A stretch of 64,000 bases of DNA. Source: Phycisphaerales bacterium. Lineage in GTDB: Bacteria; Planctomycetota; Phycisphaerae; Phycisphaerales; UBA1924. The notes under the pieces were generated by a model, which saw nothing but the letters and a program-made list of their open reading frames with translations, did no database searches and had not been told where the DNA came from. The position numbers were made by a program, and so were the translations under genes. Positions within the stretch are counted from its first letter, which is position 1. Each line of letters starts with the position of its first letter. Of this stretch, positions 1-8,449 are shown in pieces. The stretch spans positions 248,001 through 312,000 of the forward strand of contig JAJDDD010000006.1 of assembly GCA_029260495.1 (NCBI GenBank). Reading direction: 5' to 3'.

Positions 1-2270
1 TGAACAAGGATCACGCGGATGTGATTGAGCTTTGGAATCTGGTGTTTATACAGTTCAACCGTGCGGAGAGCGGGTTAAGCGCGCTGCCGGCGAATCATGT
101 GGACACGGGGCTCGGGCTGGAGCGCATTACACGGGTTTTGCAGGGGAAAGACAGCAATTACGACACGGATATTTTTTCGCCATTGTTTGCGCGTATTCAA
201 GAGGTGACGGGGGCGGCGGCATATGGCGGGGAGCTTGAATCAGCGCGCGATGTGGCGTATCGCGTGATCGCGGATCACATTCGGACGCTGGTCTTTGCGA
301 TTACGGATGGGGCGGACCCGAGCAACGAGGGGCGCGGGTATGTGCTGCGCAGGATCTTGAGACGGGCGGTGCGGTATGGCAGGCAAACGCTGGGCGCGAA
401 GGGCGCGTTTTTGTGCGAGCTGGCGCCGACGGTGGTTGAGCAGATGGGTGGGGCGTTTCCGGAGCTGCAAAGGAATCCACAGCGGGTTGTTGATGTGATT
501 CGCGATGAAGAGGAGAGCTTTGGGAGGACGTTAAACCGCGGGATTGAGTTGTTTCAGGACGCGGCGCAGCAGGGAGAGGGTGCGAAGCGCGTTTCCGCCG
601 AAGACGCTTTCAAGCTACACGATACCTATGGATTTCCCGTTGATCTGACGCAGATTATGGCGGAAGAGCGCGGGATGACGGTTGATGTCGCGGGGTTTGA
701 ACGCTTGATGGAGGAGGCGCGGCAGCGGGCGCGGGCGGGAGGCGGCGCGGGGGGTGATGGCGCGCATGCAGCGCTGACACTTCCCGGCGAAGCGGTGGCG
801 CAGCTTCAACATATGAAGGTCGCAGCGACGGATGATTCACTGAAGTTTGAGACATTGCCAGCGCGGGGGACGATTCGCGCGATCTGGAATGGATCGGACT
901 TTGATGAGAATGTGCACAGCGCGCATGTGCGCCCTGACGCGCGGTTCGGTGTGGTGCTTGATCGCACGAGTTTTTATGCGGAGATGGGCGGGCAGGTGGG
1001 CGATCAGGGGCGAATCAATATTGTCGGTGAGGCGCGGTCCAGTGTGCGCGACGGCAAGACGGGCGGAGAGTTTCAGGTGGAGGAGACGCGGGCGTACGGC
1101 GGGTATGTGCTGCACTTTGGCAGGATGCGCAAGGGTGAGATTCGCGTGGGGGATCGTATTGAGGCGCGGGTGGATCGCGGCCGGCGGGCGAAGATTATGG
1201 CGAACCACACCGCGACGCATCTGTTGAACCTGTCGCTGCGCGAGACGCTGGGCGAAGGCGCTGACCAGAAGGGATCGCTGGTGGCTGACGATCGGCTGCG
1301 CTTTGATTTCAGTCATGGCGGGGCGGTGACGACGGAGGAGGCTGGTCGGATTGAGCGGATGGTGAATGAGGAAATCGCTGGGGATAAAGAGGTTTTTGCG
1401 CAGCCGGCGCCTTTGGAAGCGGCGCGCAGCGTGAATGGTCTGCGTGCGGTGTTTGGGGAGGCGTATCCGGATCCGGTGCGTGTGGTTTCGATTGGGGCGC
1501 CGGTGGAGGAGCTGCTGGCGGACCCGGGATCGGAGCGATGGCGCGGGCTTTCGATTGAGTTTTGCGGCGGGACACACCTGGGGCGCACGGGAGAGGCGGA
1601 GGCGTTTGCGCTGATTGAAGAGACGGCGGTGGCCAAGGGTGTTCGGCGGATGACGGCGGTGACAGGGGCGGCGGCGAAGGAAGCGATTAAGGCTGGGGAA
1701 GGTTTGCTTGCGCGCGTGCGCGGCGCTGGGAAGTTGGAAGGGGCGGAGCTGGAGGGGGAAGTTGCAGCGATTCAGACGGAGCTTGAGGGCGCGACGTTGT
1801 CATTGACAACAAGGCGGTCTCTTCAGGAAGAGATTGCAAAGGTGCAGCAGCGGATTAAGGCGGCGCGCAAGCAGAGCGCGGCGGCGGGGAAGGATGCAGC
1901 GGTTGATGCGGCGAGGCGGATCGCAGAGCGGGCGGAGGGATCGATCATCATTGCGCGGCTGCCCGGCGCGGGGGCGGATCGCGGGGCGCTCCTCAGCGCG
2001 ATGGACTCGATTCGGAAGAAGCGGGGTGATGCTGCTGTGATGTTAATCGGCGTTGATGAAGCAGAGGGGAAGATTGCGATTGTGGCGAATGTGCCTGAGG
2101 AGTTTGTGAAGGCGGGATTGAAGGCGGGGGATTGGGTGCGGGCTGCATCGGCAGCGTGCGGCGGGAAGGGTGGCGGGCGACCCGACTCGGCGCAGGGGGG
2201 CGGGACGGAAGTTGAAAAAGTGAGTGACGCGATCGAGGCGGCGAAGAAAGTTGCCTCGGCGTTTGTTTGA
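1..2270 (+). CDS. alaS: Alanine--tRNA ligase, 5'-truncated by the window edge
   Basis: Charges tRNA-Ala with alanine in the cytoplasm and edits mischarged Ser/Gly. The reading frame is open from base 3, and its first residues (NKDHADVIELWNLVFIQFNR) match the late catalytic core of AlaRS, so roughly 200 N-terminal residues with the early class II motifs lie outside the window. The editing domain has its zinc-site HTATH at 1206-1220 and CGGTH at 1563-1577. A coiled stretch and a glycine-rich C-Ala domain (KGGGRPDSAQGGG, near the end) follow, as in full-length bacterial enzymes. No terminator is seen after the stop. Identification is firm; only the missing start is uncertain. Confidence 0.97.
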   Translation, partial: NKDHADVIELWNLVFIQFNRAESGLSALPANHVDTGLGLERITRVLQGKDSNYDTDIFSPLFARIQEVTGAAAYGGELESARDVAYRVIADHIRTLVFAITDGADPSNEGRGYVLRRILRRAVRYGRQTLGAKGAFLCELAPTVVEQMGGAFPELQRNPQRVVDVIRDEEESFGRTLNRGIELFQDAAQQGEGAKRVSAEDAFKLHDTYGFPVDLTQIMAEERGMTVDVAGFERLMEEARQRARAGGGAGGDGAHAALTLPGEAVAQLQHMKVAATDDSLKFETLPARGTIRAIWNGSDFDENVHSAHVRPDARFGVVLDRTSFYAEMGGQVGDQGRINIVGEARSSVRDGKTGGEFQVEETRAYGGYVLHFGRMRKGEIRVGDRIEARVDRGRRAKIMANHTATHLLNLSLRETLGEGADQKGSLVADDRLRFDFSHGGAVTTEEAGRIERMVNEEIAGDKEVFAQPAPLEAARSVNGLRAVFGEAYPDPVRVVSIGAPVEELLADPGSERWRGLSIEFCGGTHLGRTGEAEAFALIEETAVAKGVRRMTAVTGAAAKEAIKAGEGLLARVRGAGKLEGAELEGEVAAIQTELEGATLSLTTRRSLQEEIAKVQQRIKAARKQSAAAGKDAAVDAARRIAERAEGSIIIARLPGAGADRGALLSAMDSIRKKRGDAAVMLIGVDEAEGKIAIVANVPEEFVKAGLKAGDWVRAASAACGGKGGGRPDSAQGGGTEVEKVSDAIEAAKKVASAFV

Positions 2271-2368
2271 GTTGGCACTGGAGAAGATGAAGAGAGCGGG
2301 CGCGGATGTTGCGCGGGCGCTATGATGAGTGGTTGGTGGATATTTGTGCAGTCGTTATGGAGAAGATG

Positions 2369-3616
2369 ATGCGCCAGAGTGAAGCATGCGTTGGATTCGG
2401 GTGGGCGCGGTTGGTTGTGTTGGCGACGATTGTGTGCAGCGTTGTGATGGGGATGGCGGCTCCGACGGCGCAGGCGGGGCAGCTGCGCGAGACGCGGAGC
2501 AAGCATTACCGGATTTCGTCAGACCTACCAGCAAGAGAGTTGAAGGAATATGCGCGGCACATGGATGCGGTGCATCGGGAGTATGACCGCATCTTTGTGA
2601 ACTTTGCGGCGCGGAATGCGGATCGGGTGCAGCTGTATATTTTTGAGCATGAGGCGGATTATGTGAGTTTTCTGGCGGGACAGGGTGTTGATGCGCGGAA
2701 CACTGGGGGGTTGTTTTTTGTGCGCGGGGGCGATGCGGGGTTGGCGACGTTTGTGCGCGAGCAGACGAAGCAGCGCGTATTGCATACGTTGCAGCATGAG
2801 GGGTTTCATCAGTTTGCGTATTTGCGGATCGGGCAGATGCCGCAGTGGGCGAATGAGGGGCTGGCGGAGTATTTTGGTGAGGGGAAGGTGGTGCGGGGGA
2901 AGTTTCGACTTGGTTTGGCGACGGAGGGAAAGATTCTGGCGATGCGCGAGGCGATTGGCGCGGGGCAGCACTTTCCGATTCGACAGCTGTTTGAGATGAC
3001 GAATCAGGAATGGAATGCGCGGGTGACGGGCGGTGATCGGCGGGCGGGGTTGATGTATTTGCAATCGTGGGCGGTGGTGCATTTTTTGGTGCACGCGGAG
3101 GGCGGGCAGTTTGCGCCTTTGCTGGAGCACTATTTGAAGCTGGTGTCGAAGAGCTATACGCCGGAGCATGCGTTTCGGGAGTCATTTGGAACGGATGATT
3201 TGGGGTCGCTGGAAGTTGCCTGGGTGAACTTTTTTCAGGGGCTCCAGGCGGATCCGTTGGGGTCGGCGATTGAACGGCTGGAGTTTTTGGGTGAGGGGAT
3301 GAAGTGGCTGTATGAGGAGCAGCGAGAGACGGCGGGGGATATTGATGAACTCAAGAAGCTGTTGCGTTCGTCGGGATTTTATGTGACGCGGTTTGAGCAT
3401 GGCGCGGAGCGCCGGCAGAGCGCGAGTGAGGATCGGTGGTTTGTGGCGCCGAAACCGTTGCAGGGGCGGAAGAGCGCGGAGCTTGTGGTGACAAAGAGTA
3501 AGAAGATGGGGATGCCGTATGGGCTGAAGATTGAGGGGCTGCGGGCGCGGGTGGAGTTGGTGTGGTATCGGGATGATGAGACGGATGAGCTGCGGTATGA
3601 GGTTGAGTTGCGGTAG
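2369..3616 (+). CDS. Exported HExxH (gluzincin-like, DUF1570-type) putative metallopeptidase
   Basis: About 415 aa. I chose ATG 2369 because GGAG at 2359-2362 sits 6 nt upstream; in-frame starts at 2306, 2357 and 2366 are possible. A hydrophobic segment followed by A-P-T-A-Q-A-G looks like a signal peptide, placing the protein outside the cytoplasm. HEGFH starts near residue 143, and NEGLAEYF follows about 20 residues later, which is the arrangement of two His ligands plus a downstream Glu in gluzincin zinc peptidases. The substrate is unknown. It resembles the DUF1570-type proteins common in planctomycetes, and the central part of the protein at 18507-19967 has the same motif order. Whether it is an active peptidase is inferred from the motif only. 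Confidence 0.75.
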   Translation: MRQSEACVGFGWARLVVLATIVCSVVMGMAAPTAQAGQLRETRSKHYRISSDLPARELKEYARHMDAVHREYDRIFVNFAARNADRVQLYIFEHEADYVSFLAGQGVDARNTGGLFFVRGGDAGLATFVREQTKQRVLHTLQHEGFHQFAYLRIGQMPQWANEGLAEYFGEGKVVRGKFRLGLATEGKILAMREAIGAGQHFPIRQLFEMTNQEWNARVTGGDRRAGLMYLQSWAVVHFLVHAEGGQFAPLLEHYLKLVSKSYTPEHAFRESFGTDDLGSLEVAWVNFFQGLQADPLGSAIERLEFLGEGMKWLYEEQRETAGDIDELKKLLRSSGFYVTRFEHGAERRQSASEDRWFVAPKPLQGRKSAELVVTKSKKMGMPYGLKIEGLRARVELVWYRDDETDELRYEVELR

Positions 3617-3646
3617 GGGAAGAAGGCTGGTGGAGTTGCCCGTGGC

Positions 3647-4348
3647 GTGAGGATCTATACGGTGCGCGCGATTCCAACGGTTGTAAGAAAGATTGCATGT
3701 TGGCTGCTTGTGGCTGTGGTGATTTCACTTGGCGTCGGCATTGGGGCTGGTTTGCTGGGGCCGCCTGGCGCAGAGTTGAAGCCGGCTCATTCGATTTGGC
3801 CTCAGGCGCCAGTTGCCGGCTTGCCTCCATTTCCGGGCCCACTTCCACCACCCGGAATGGGAATACCTTTGGAGTTTCAAGTGGGGATTGCGTATCAGTC
3901 CTTGGGGCTTGGCGCCAAACTTCACCAAACGCATGTCAGCCATATGAATTTGCTAAATCCGAAAAATTGGCTTCGCGAGGAGTTTCGCGTGGGGTGGCCG
4001 TTTCACTGCTTGTCAGCAGTCCGATTCCAAGTCAATGGGCCGGGTGGCAAGCGGTTGATTCCCGTGTCATCGTGGATTGGCGCTGGCGTCAGCATCACTG
4101 ATGGACCGATGGGATCGTCTGACTTATTCGGGCGCACTGTACCGCTGCGCCCGCTGCCACTATTGCTTTTGTTCAATATCGTGTTTTGGAGCGCTACGGT
4201 GTGTGGGCTGGGTAATGCGCTTGTTTGGTTTCGGCGTTTTCGTCGGCGAGGGAAGGGCCTTTGTGTTGAGTGCAGCTATCCCACACCGCATATCGTTGGC
4301 CCGTGCCCGGAATGTGGCGGGGTAAATGATGGCGCTCGGAGTTCGTGA
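3647..4348 (+). CDS. Membrane protein with C-terminal zinc ribbon, function unknown
   Basis: About 233 aa from a GTG start at 3647; no good in-frame ATG exists nearby and GGAG lies about 11 nt upstream. The N-terminus carries a hydrophobic helix (IACWLLVAVVISLGVGIGAG). A proline-rich, probably extracytoplasmic middle follows, then a second hydrophobic helix near residue 180 and a short basic stretch. The tail has C-x2-C-x10-C-x2-C (CVEC...CPECGG), a zinc-ribbon pattern that would face the cytoplasm. The protein at 26359-27099 has the same plan with a different middle. I do not recognise a function. Confidence 0.6.
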   Translation: MRIYTVRAIPTVVRKIACWLLVAVVISLGVGIGAGLLGPPGAELKPAHSIWPQAPVAGLPPFPGPLPPPGMGIPLEFQVGIAYQSLGLGAKLHQTHVSHMNLLNPKNWLREEFRVGWPFHCLSAVRFQVNGPGGKRLIPVSSWIGAGVSITDGPMGSSDLFGRTVPLRPLPLLLLFNIVFWSATVCGLGNALVWFRRFRRRGKGLCVECSYPTPHIVGPCPECGGVNDGARSS

Positions 4349-4357
4349 GTTGCAGTG

Positions 4358-4699
4358 TTAGTTTTTGATGCGTGTGTACTTGGCTTCGTAGATGCCGAGG
4401 GTGGCGCCGCTGGGTAGTGTGATTCTTGTGAGCAGGCCCCAGCCGGCGTCTTCAATTTCGGCGCAAGGGGTGTTGTGAGAAGCGAGTTTGGCGGTGGTTT
4501 GCTCAATATCGTCACAGATGAGGAAGAGCTCGTGTTGGGGGAGGTCGGCTGAGCTTACGCCGATTTCAGAGGGGGGCAGGGCGAAGATCAGCCATCCGTC
4601 GCCGATGTCAATGTGCTTGAGTTCGAGCACATCACGAAGGAACGCGCGGTCGGCTTCGGCATTTTTGGAAGAGAGGAGAACGTGGGCGCCGGTGATCAT
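4358..4699 (-). CDS. VOC (glyoxalase/bleomycin-resistance fold) family protein
   Basis: 113 aa, a single VOC domain in the usual length range. The N-terminus (MITGAHVLLSSKNAEADRAF) followed by a strand-helix pattern, and the closing TLPSGATLGIYEAKY, are typical of the paired beta-alpha-beta-beta-beta modules. The C-terminal Glu of GIYEAKY is at the normal metal-ligand position, but I cannot assign a substrate. It points the same way as two further VOC genes at 4789-5724 and 5775-6152, so the three form a same-strand group, although gaps of 89 and 50 nt make one transcript uncertain. Confidence 0.75.
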   Translation of the reverse strand: MITGAHVLLSSKNAEADRAFLRDVLELKHIDIGDGWLIFALPPSEIGVSSADLPQHELFLICDDIEQTTAKLASHNTPCAEIEDAGWGLLTRITLPSGATLGIYEAKYTRIKN

Positions 4700-4788
4700 T
4701 GGTTGCTCCTTGCGTCTTGGCGTTGGGCATGAAGGTTGTTTATCGGGAACGAAAATAGTGTAGATGGATCAGCCGGAGCGTGAAGTTT

Positions 4789-5724
4789 TTAGCGGGTGGT
4801 TTGGAGAGTTAGGCCGAAGGAGCGTTCGCCTTGTGGTGTGGGCTCGGCGAAGCTGAAGGAAATGGCGCCGTCTTCGGCGGTATAGGTCAGGCGCTGGTGG
4901 CCGCCATCCACCTCTCGAACGAAGAGGGCGCGGTTGGCTTCGATTTCTGTGAGTGTGAAGACGAGGGGCTCATCTTCCCAGGCTTCCAGGGAGGCGCCGA
5001 AGTGGCGCAGGCGCATTTCGACGTGGTCCTCGACTTGTTCGAGGATGATGATTTCATGGAGGAGGAGTTTGCCGTTGCGGATCCAGCGAAACATGCCGGT
5101 CATGGAGTTTGCAGCGGGCGCAGTCCAGTGTTCTTCGACTTGTTGTTTGTCATCGGAGTGGATGTGGGCGCCGACGAGGAAGTCGAGATCGTTGAGCGAG
5201 GCGCGGGCGGGAGTGAGGGAGGAGTTGGGCTTGGTTTCGCTTGGTTTCGCGGAGGCGGTTGCTTTCTCACCGGGATGGCCGGCGAGGCGAATCTTGTTTC
5301 CGTCGGGATCGTTGAAGTCGGCAAGTCGGACGACGTTGGGAATGTGGATGGTTGGACCGATGAAGGTAACGCCGCGATGTTCGAGTGTGACTCGGGCGGC
5401 GTCAACATCATCGACGCCGAAGTTCATAGAGGTTGTGCCGCTGCCTTGTGATTCACCCTGGCCGAGGCCGATGGTGACGCCTGGGATGCCCGGCTTGATG
5501 CGGGCCCAGTTGATTTCATCGTTGCGGCTTTCGAGTTCGAAGCCGAGGGTGTCGCGGTAAAAAGTGATGGCGCGATCCAGGTCGGCTACGTGGAGCTGGA
5601 CGAGGAGTGTTGGCTGCCAGCCGACTTGGGCAGCGGGTTCAGCGTTTGCGTCGGATTCGGCGCGGGTGATTGTGAGTGTTGTTATCGCGGCGAGGCAGAT
5701 GACGAATGGAGTGTACAGTTTCAT
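4789..5724 (-). CDS. Exported VOC domain fused to a DUF6265-like domain
   Basis: 311 aa. The N-terminus (MKLYTPFVICLAAITTLTIT) is a signal peptide, so the protein should act outside the cytoplasm, which is unusual for VOC proteins. Residues about 36-150 form a VOC domain with the LHVADLDRAITFYRDTLGFE signature and DFNDPDGNKIRLAG near its end. After a Ser/Pro/Thr linker, residues about 175-311 match the small beta-barrel type called DUF6265: LDFLVG, then EEHWTAP, then a segment ending in TYTAEDG. The DUF6265 assignment is by memory of motif order. No known substrate. It lies between two other VOC genes. Confidence 0.72.
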   Translation of the reverse strand: MKLYTPFVICLAAITTLTITRAESDANAEPAAQVGWQPTLLVQLHVADLDRAITFYRDTLGFELESRNDEINWARIKPGIPGVTIGLGQGESQGSGTTSMNFGVDDVDAARVTLEHRGVTFIGPTIHIPNVVRLADFNDPDGNKIRLAGHPGEKATASAKPSETKPNSSLTPARASLNDLDFLVGAHIHSDDKQQVEEHWTAPAANSMTGMFRWIRNGKLLLHEIIILEQVEDHVEMRLRHFGASLEAWEDEPLVFTLTEIEANRALFVREVDGGHQRLTYTAEDGAISFSFAEPTPQGERSFGLTLQTTR

Positions 5725-5774
5725 TGGTGTTCCTCAGTGAGTTGTAGAACGGGCATGTTGTCTTGCGGATGAGT

Positions 5775-6152
5775 TCAGCTGTGATGCGAGAGCAGTTGGT
5801 ACAACATGAGTTTGTTGCCGTCAGCGTCGAAGAAGGTTGCGAGGGCGACCATATCGGGGATGGTCATGGTTTCGCCGTCGAAGCGGACGTTCTGTGATTC
5901 AAGCGTATCGCGGGCGGCGGCGATGTCCTTGACGCCGAAGGTGAGCGTGGCGCCGCCTTTGACCTCGGGGGCTTCGACCTGCGAAAGGCCGACGTTGACG
6001 CCGGTGATGTGTGTGCGCATTTCGGCCCAGCCCATTTCGTCCATTTTATAGTCGACTTCAAAGCCGAGTTTTTCCTTGTACCAGGCGAGGGCGGCGTCGA
6101 GATTGGAGCATTGGAGGCTGCAGGTGAGGCCGTTGTCATAAGAGAGGGGCAT
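5775..6152 (-). CDS. VOC family protein, divergent from the HxlR-type regulator
   Basis: 125 aa from ATG 6152, chosen because AAAGGAAC lies about 10 nt upstream on the minus strand; a longer in-frame start at 6239 would run through the operator palindrome and lacks such a site. One VOC domain: the N-terminal half has SNLDAALAWYKEKLGFEVD, and FFDADGNKLMLYQ is near the end. It sits head to head with the regulator at 6242-6823, with only 89 bp between start codons, so this VOC gene is the natural target of that regulator. The metabolite it handles cannot be told from sequence. Confidence 0.8.
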   Translation of the reverse strand: MPLSYDNGLTCSLQCSNLDAALAWYKEKLGFEVDYKMDEMGWAEMRTHITGVNVGLSQVEAPEVKGGATLTFGVKDIAAARDTLESQNVRFDGETMTIPDMVALATFFDADGNKLMLYQLLSHHS

Positions 6153-6220
6153 AGCTTGGTGTTCCTTTGTGAATGTCAGGAAGAATATGACCGAAAAGTG
6201 AGATTTCGCACTAGTCATAT

Positions 6221-6239
6221 TTGTATATGAGATATACAA
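6221..6239. promoter_or_regulatory. Operator candidate: perfect 8-bp inverted repeat in a divergent promoter region
   Basis: TTGTATAT (6221-6228), spacer GAG, ATATACAA (6232-6239): a perfect AT-rich palindrome in GC-rich DNA. It lies 2 bp before the ATG of the HxlR-type regulator and about 70 bp before the start codon of the divergent VOC gene. Winged-helix HxlR dimers bind such sites, so autoregulation plus control of the VOC gene is a reasonable inference; binding itself is not shown. Confidence 0.6.
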
Positions 6240-6241
6240 TC

Positions 6242-6823
6242 ATGTCAATGGTTGAAGTTGAAGAAATGGAGGAATCGTTGGCGGGACTCATCGAGCTAAC
6301 GGGACGGCGATGGGCGATTCCGGTGATTGCAGCATTGGGTGAAGCTGGGGGTGCGAAGTTTGTGACGCTGGCTCGGCGTCTTGGGGTGAGCGCGGAGTCA
6401 TTGTCGCGGACGCTGGGGGCATTGATTGAGATGGATTATGCGCTGCGGAATCCGGGGTATGGGCATCCGATGAGGCCGGAATATTTGCTGACGCCCTGGG
6501 GGGAGGCGGTGGCGCCGGGATGCGCAGAGGTGGAGGCGCGGGTGAAGCGGGCGGGGGCGGAGGATGTGTGCGCGAAGAAGTGGGCGCTGCCGGCGCTGGC
6601 GGCGATGGAGCTTGGGGCGGAGCGGTTCGGCGAGGTGCGGCGGGCGCTGGAGGGGGTGACGCCGCGGGCGCTTTCGATGGCGCTGCGCGAGTTGGTTGAG
6701 GCGGGGCTCATTGATCGGCGAATCATGAGCGATCAGCCTGTCGAAGTGGTGTATTTGCTGACGCAGCAGGGGCGATCGACAGCGAAGGCGGCGGTGAAGT
6801 TGGCGCGGGCGTGCGGGTATTAG
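6242..6823 (+). CDS. HxlR-type transcriptional regulator with two tandem winged-helix domains
   Basis: 193 aa from ATG 6242; ATG 6248 is also possible and no strong ribosome site precedes either. HxlR regulators are normally about 110-130 aa with one winged helix. Here two similar halves are visible: residues about 8-85 (GRRWAIPVIAAL, then LSRTLGALIEMDYALRN, then YLLTPWGE) and about 100-190 (KKWALPALAAMELGAERFGE, then LSMALRELVEAGLIDR, then VVYLLTQQGR). The second half is a textbook HxlR domain; the first is more diverged. A single chain could thus act as a built-in dimer. The palindrome at 6221-6239 is its likely binding site. Confidence 0.8.
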   Translation: MSMVEVEEMEESLAGLIELTGRRWAIPVIAALGEAGGAKFVTLARRLGVSAESLSRTLGALIEMDYALRNPGYGHPMRPEYLLTPWGEAVAPGCAEVEARVKRAGAEDVCAKKWALPALAAMELGAERFGEVRRALEGVTPRALSMALRELVEAGLIDRRIMSDQPVEVVYLLTQQGRSTAKAAVKLARACGY

Positions 6824-6874
6824 GCGGCGGGACTGGGCTGGGCGGTGGCGGTTGGCGTAGAGTTTGGCAACTGT

Positions 6875-8356
6875 ATGAGCCGCGAATCGGAAACAACATG
6901 TGAAATAGAAGAGCCGTCGCGCCCGAGCAAGGTGGCGGGGCGTGGTCGTCGGTGGACGTTGATGCGCGTGGTGTGCGGGCTGAATGCGTTGTTGGTTGGC
7001 GGGTTTGTTTTGCATGCGTGGCCGAACGTGACTGCGGAGGCTGATCTTTCGCGCGTGGGCGATGTTGCGGGGGATCTTGCAGCGATTGTTCGCGCAGGGA
7101 TTGAGCATGAAGAGGACAATGCCTGGCCCGAATATCAGCGTATTCGCGAAGAGTTCTTAGAGCTTTATTTGGAATATGAGGAGCGAACACAGCGATATGC
7201 GCGGGGAGGATCGCTGACAGGGGCGTTGTATGACGGGTGGCGGGGTCTATTTGCGGCTGGAATTGATGAAGAGGAGGTGAGGAGTGAATCGGCGGGTGGC
7301 GCATCACAATCGCAGGAATATTCAAGGGAAGAAGTGAGAATTGCGTGGCAGATGGTGGCGCCGCTCGCGGAGTCGATTGAAGAGGCGTCGCGTTTGCCAG
7401 CGATGGCGCCGGGCGAGCCCGAGCAAGATGTATTTGACGTTTGGATCTCACAACCAGGTGTGGGTATGCGGCATGTGGATTCCGTTTTGTTCGGCGGGTT
7501 GACGATGGCGATGAACGATGCGCAGTGGGATGAGGTTATCCGATGGCTGAGCGTTATTTCGCGTGTGAGCAATCAGCAGGCGAAGCTCTTTGTGCTGGGT
7601 TTGGTGCTGGCTGACGGGCGAATGGAGCAAACATTGTGGCGTTTGAATGCCGGCATTCATCAGCATGATCTAAGTGAGGAAGATGCGGAGCGATTGCTTA
7701 AAGCCCTGGAGGTGTTTGGACTCAATGATGAGACATTCGAGCGAGCGTTGAGGAGCGAAAGCCAGTTCTTTTTTAGACAGGCGGCACCGATGTTTGATCG
7801 TCGGGGGAGGATGATGATCTGGATGCATGAGAAATCGCGTTGGCATCAGGCGATCCAGCGTTATTACGGTTTTGGCCAAGTTAAAGACGCGGTTGGCGCG
7901 CGGTTGCTCAACGGCGTGTTGCTCGACATGCCGACGTGGGATGATGCGAAGCATTTGATTGACCACGACATCAGCGACGCCCGCTATTTGTTGGAGGAGT
8001 GGCGATCGGCAGCTCCGGAAGAGGTCGCAGAGGAGGATTTGACTCCCCTCCAGGCGTCGCTTGACACGCGCTCGATTCGCACTATTGCACACGACGCGCG
8101 TGCAGGAATTGAACGGCGCAAGGCGGTTCTTCGCGTCATGCTTCGGCTTGAGATTTATCACGCCCGGCATGGCGAGTGGCCGGCGAAGCTTGTTGACGCA
8201 ATGGCGATTGAAGAGACGATCGATCCAACGACGGGCAAGGGGATGGTGTATGAACGGACGCCTGATGATCCGAATCACCAGTATGTGTTGAAGACGCTGG
8301 CGTCGCCGGCGCCGCGGGGCGTCGGAGCGGATGGTGTGCTGAGTCATGGGCCGTAG
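6875..8356 (+). CDS. Membrane-anchored protein of an unnamed four-member family (copy 1)
   Basis: About 493 aa from ATG 6875 (GTG 6845 is an alternative; neither has a strong ribosome site). A short cytoplasmic start is followed by one transmembrane helix (LNALLVGGFVLHAWPN) and a long, mostly helical extracytoplasmic region. Hallmarks shared with 8450-9949, 14310-16079 and 16626-18401 are EEDNAWPEYQRI just after the membrane segment, a helical middle with repeated Ala/Leu pairs, and a C-terminal module: LRVMLRLEIYHARHGEWP, then IDPTTGKGMVYE. That ending resembles the C-terminal part of type II secretion pseudopilins, but the rest does not. Function unknown. Strongly similar to its downstream neighbour, so a tandem duplication. 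Confidence 0.7.
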   Translation: MSRESETTCEIEEPSRPSKVAGRGRRWTLMRVVCGLNALLVGGFVLHAWPNVTAEADLSRVGDVAGDLAAIVRAGIEHEEDNAWPEYQRIREEFLELYLEYEERTQRYARGGSLTGALYDGWRGLFAAGIDEEEVRSESAGGASQSQEYSREEVRIAWQMVAPLAESIEEASRLPAMAPGEPEQDVFDVWISQPGVGMRHVDSVLFGGLTMAMNDAQWDEVIRWLSVISRVSNQQAKLFVLGLVLADGRMEQTLWRLNAGIHQHDLSEEDAERLLKALEVFGLNDETFERALRSESQFFFRQAAPMFDRRGRMMIWMHEKSRWHQAIQRYYGFGQVKDAVGARLLNGVLLDMPTWDDAKHLIDHDISDARYLLEEWRSAAPEEVAEEDLTPLQASLDTRSIRTIAHDARAGIERRKAVLRVMLRLEIYHARHGEWPAKLVDAMAIEETIDPTTGKGMVYERTPDDPNHQYVLKTLASPAPRGVGADGVLSHGP

Positions 8357-8449
8357 GTACGGGGACGGCTGAAAAAAAGTCAATACGGTCATATGCTTGA
8401 GAGGTAGAGTCTCACGCGAATGGGCCGCGATCATCTGGAGCTTTGAGCA

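Noticed and set aside
837-1577. Long antisense open frame inside alaS (246 codons)
   Set aside because: Shadow of the GC-rich alaS coding strand; Arg/His/Pro-rich text with no domain.
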